DNA of 12,212 nt from Candidatus Nomurabacteria bacterium RIFCSPHIGHO2_01_FULL_39_9 (GTDB lineage Bacteria > Patescibacteriota > Minisyncoccia > Phycocordibacterales > DATEUR01): positions 20,684 to 32,895 of the forward strand of contig MFTL01000002.1 of assembly GCA_001786825.1 (NCBI GenBank). Direction: 5' to 3'. The translations under genes were made by a program, and so were the position numbers. The notes under the pieces were generated by a model, which searched no databases, was not told where the DNA came from, and saw only the letters and a list, made by a program, of their open reading frames with translations. This document shows, piece after piece, positions 12,194 through 12,212 of the stretch; the stretch's first letter is position 1, and each line of letters opens with the position of its first letter.

Positions 12194-12212
12194 ATGACAA
12201 ATAATTACATAG
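12194..12212 (+). CDS. Possible start of a gene beyond the window
   Basis: An ATG at 12194 opens a frame reading MTNNYI before the window ends. Only six codons are visible, so this is a suggestion based on the terminator-like leader and the AT-rich region before it. Confidence 0.2.

Noticed and set aside
1..12212. Recoding of TGA, as in some CPR lineages
   Set aside because: thyA and the 355-aa gene both end naturally at TGA, and tryptophan positions use TGG.

Overview
The window is an AT-rich bacterial chromosome segment with tightly packed genes. TGA is used as a stop (thyA at 1587-1589, the gene ending at 7369), so the code is the standard one. Almost no start codon has a Shine-Dalgarno sequence, and several genes have a -10 box only 6-8 bases before the start codon. 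Together with a short RNase R, rplK not followed by rplA, and many small stand-alone genes, this suggests a Patescibacteria (CPR), Parcubacteria-like organism. That placement is an inference; no rRNA is present to confirm it.

Left part (1-4800). A minus-strand gene for an HTH-Fic protein runs off the left edge. It is divergent from thyA, and a 16-bp perfect palindrome lies between its -35 and -10 boxes. thyA ends at a terminator and then a 26-bp inverted repeat facing the end of rnr. On the minus strand follow a dCMP-deaminase-like gene, dut and rnr. thyA, dut and the deaminase form a compact dTMP supply set: deamination and dUTP hydrolysis both feed dUMP to thymidylate synthase. rnr sits 2 bases after dut.

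Centre (4870-6530). secE-nusG-rplK form a minus-strand operon with a good promoter and a hairpin at the very start of the transcript. The expected rplA does not follow rplK. Upstream is a small one-helix membrane protein of unknown function.

Right part (6580-12212). Single genes follow, most with their own promoter and terminator: an unknown 193-aa protein under a promoter with nested inverted repeats; a 355-aa protein resembling phage/plasmid DUF7178-type (HhH-glycosylase-like) proteins; a protein with two GIY-YIG-like modules; a SAM methyltransferase; a leaderless 61-aa basic ORF whose end is antisense to the next gene; a class III aminotransferase; and a leaderless 41-aa membrane peptide ahead of it. 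A terminator-like hairpin and a possible gene start lie at the right edge.

The most notable signals are the repeated leaderless gene architecture, the HTH-Fic promoter/operator, the internally duplicated GIY-YIG protein and the pattern of terminator U-tracts running directly into the next -35 box. I see no CRISPR array, tRNA, rRNA or transposon.
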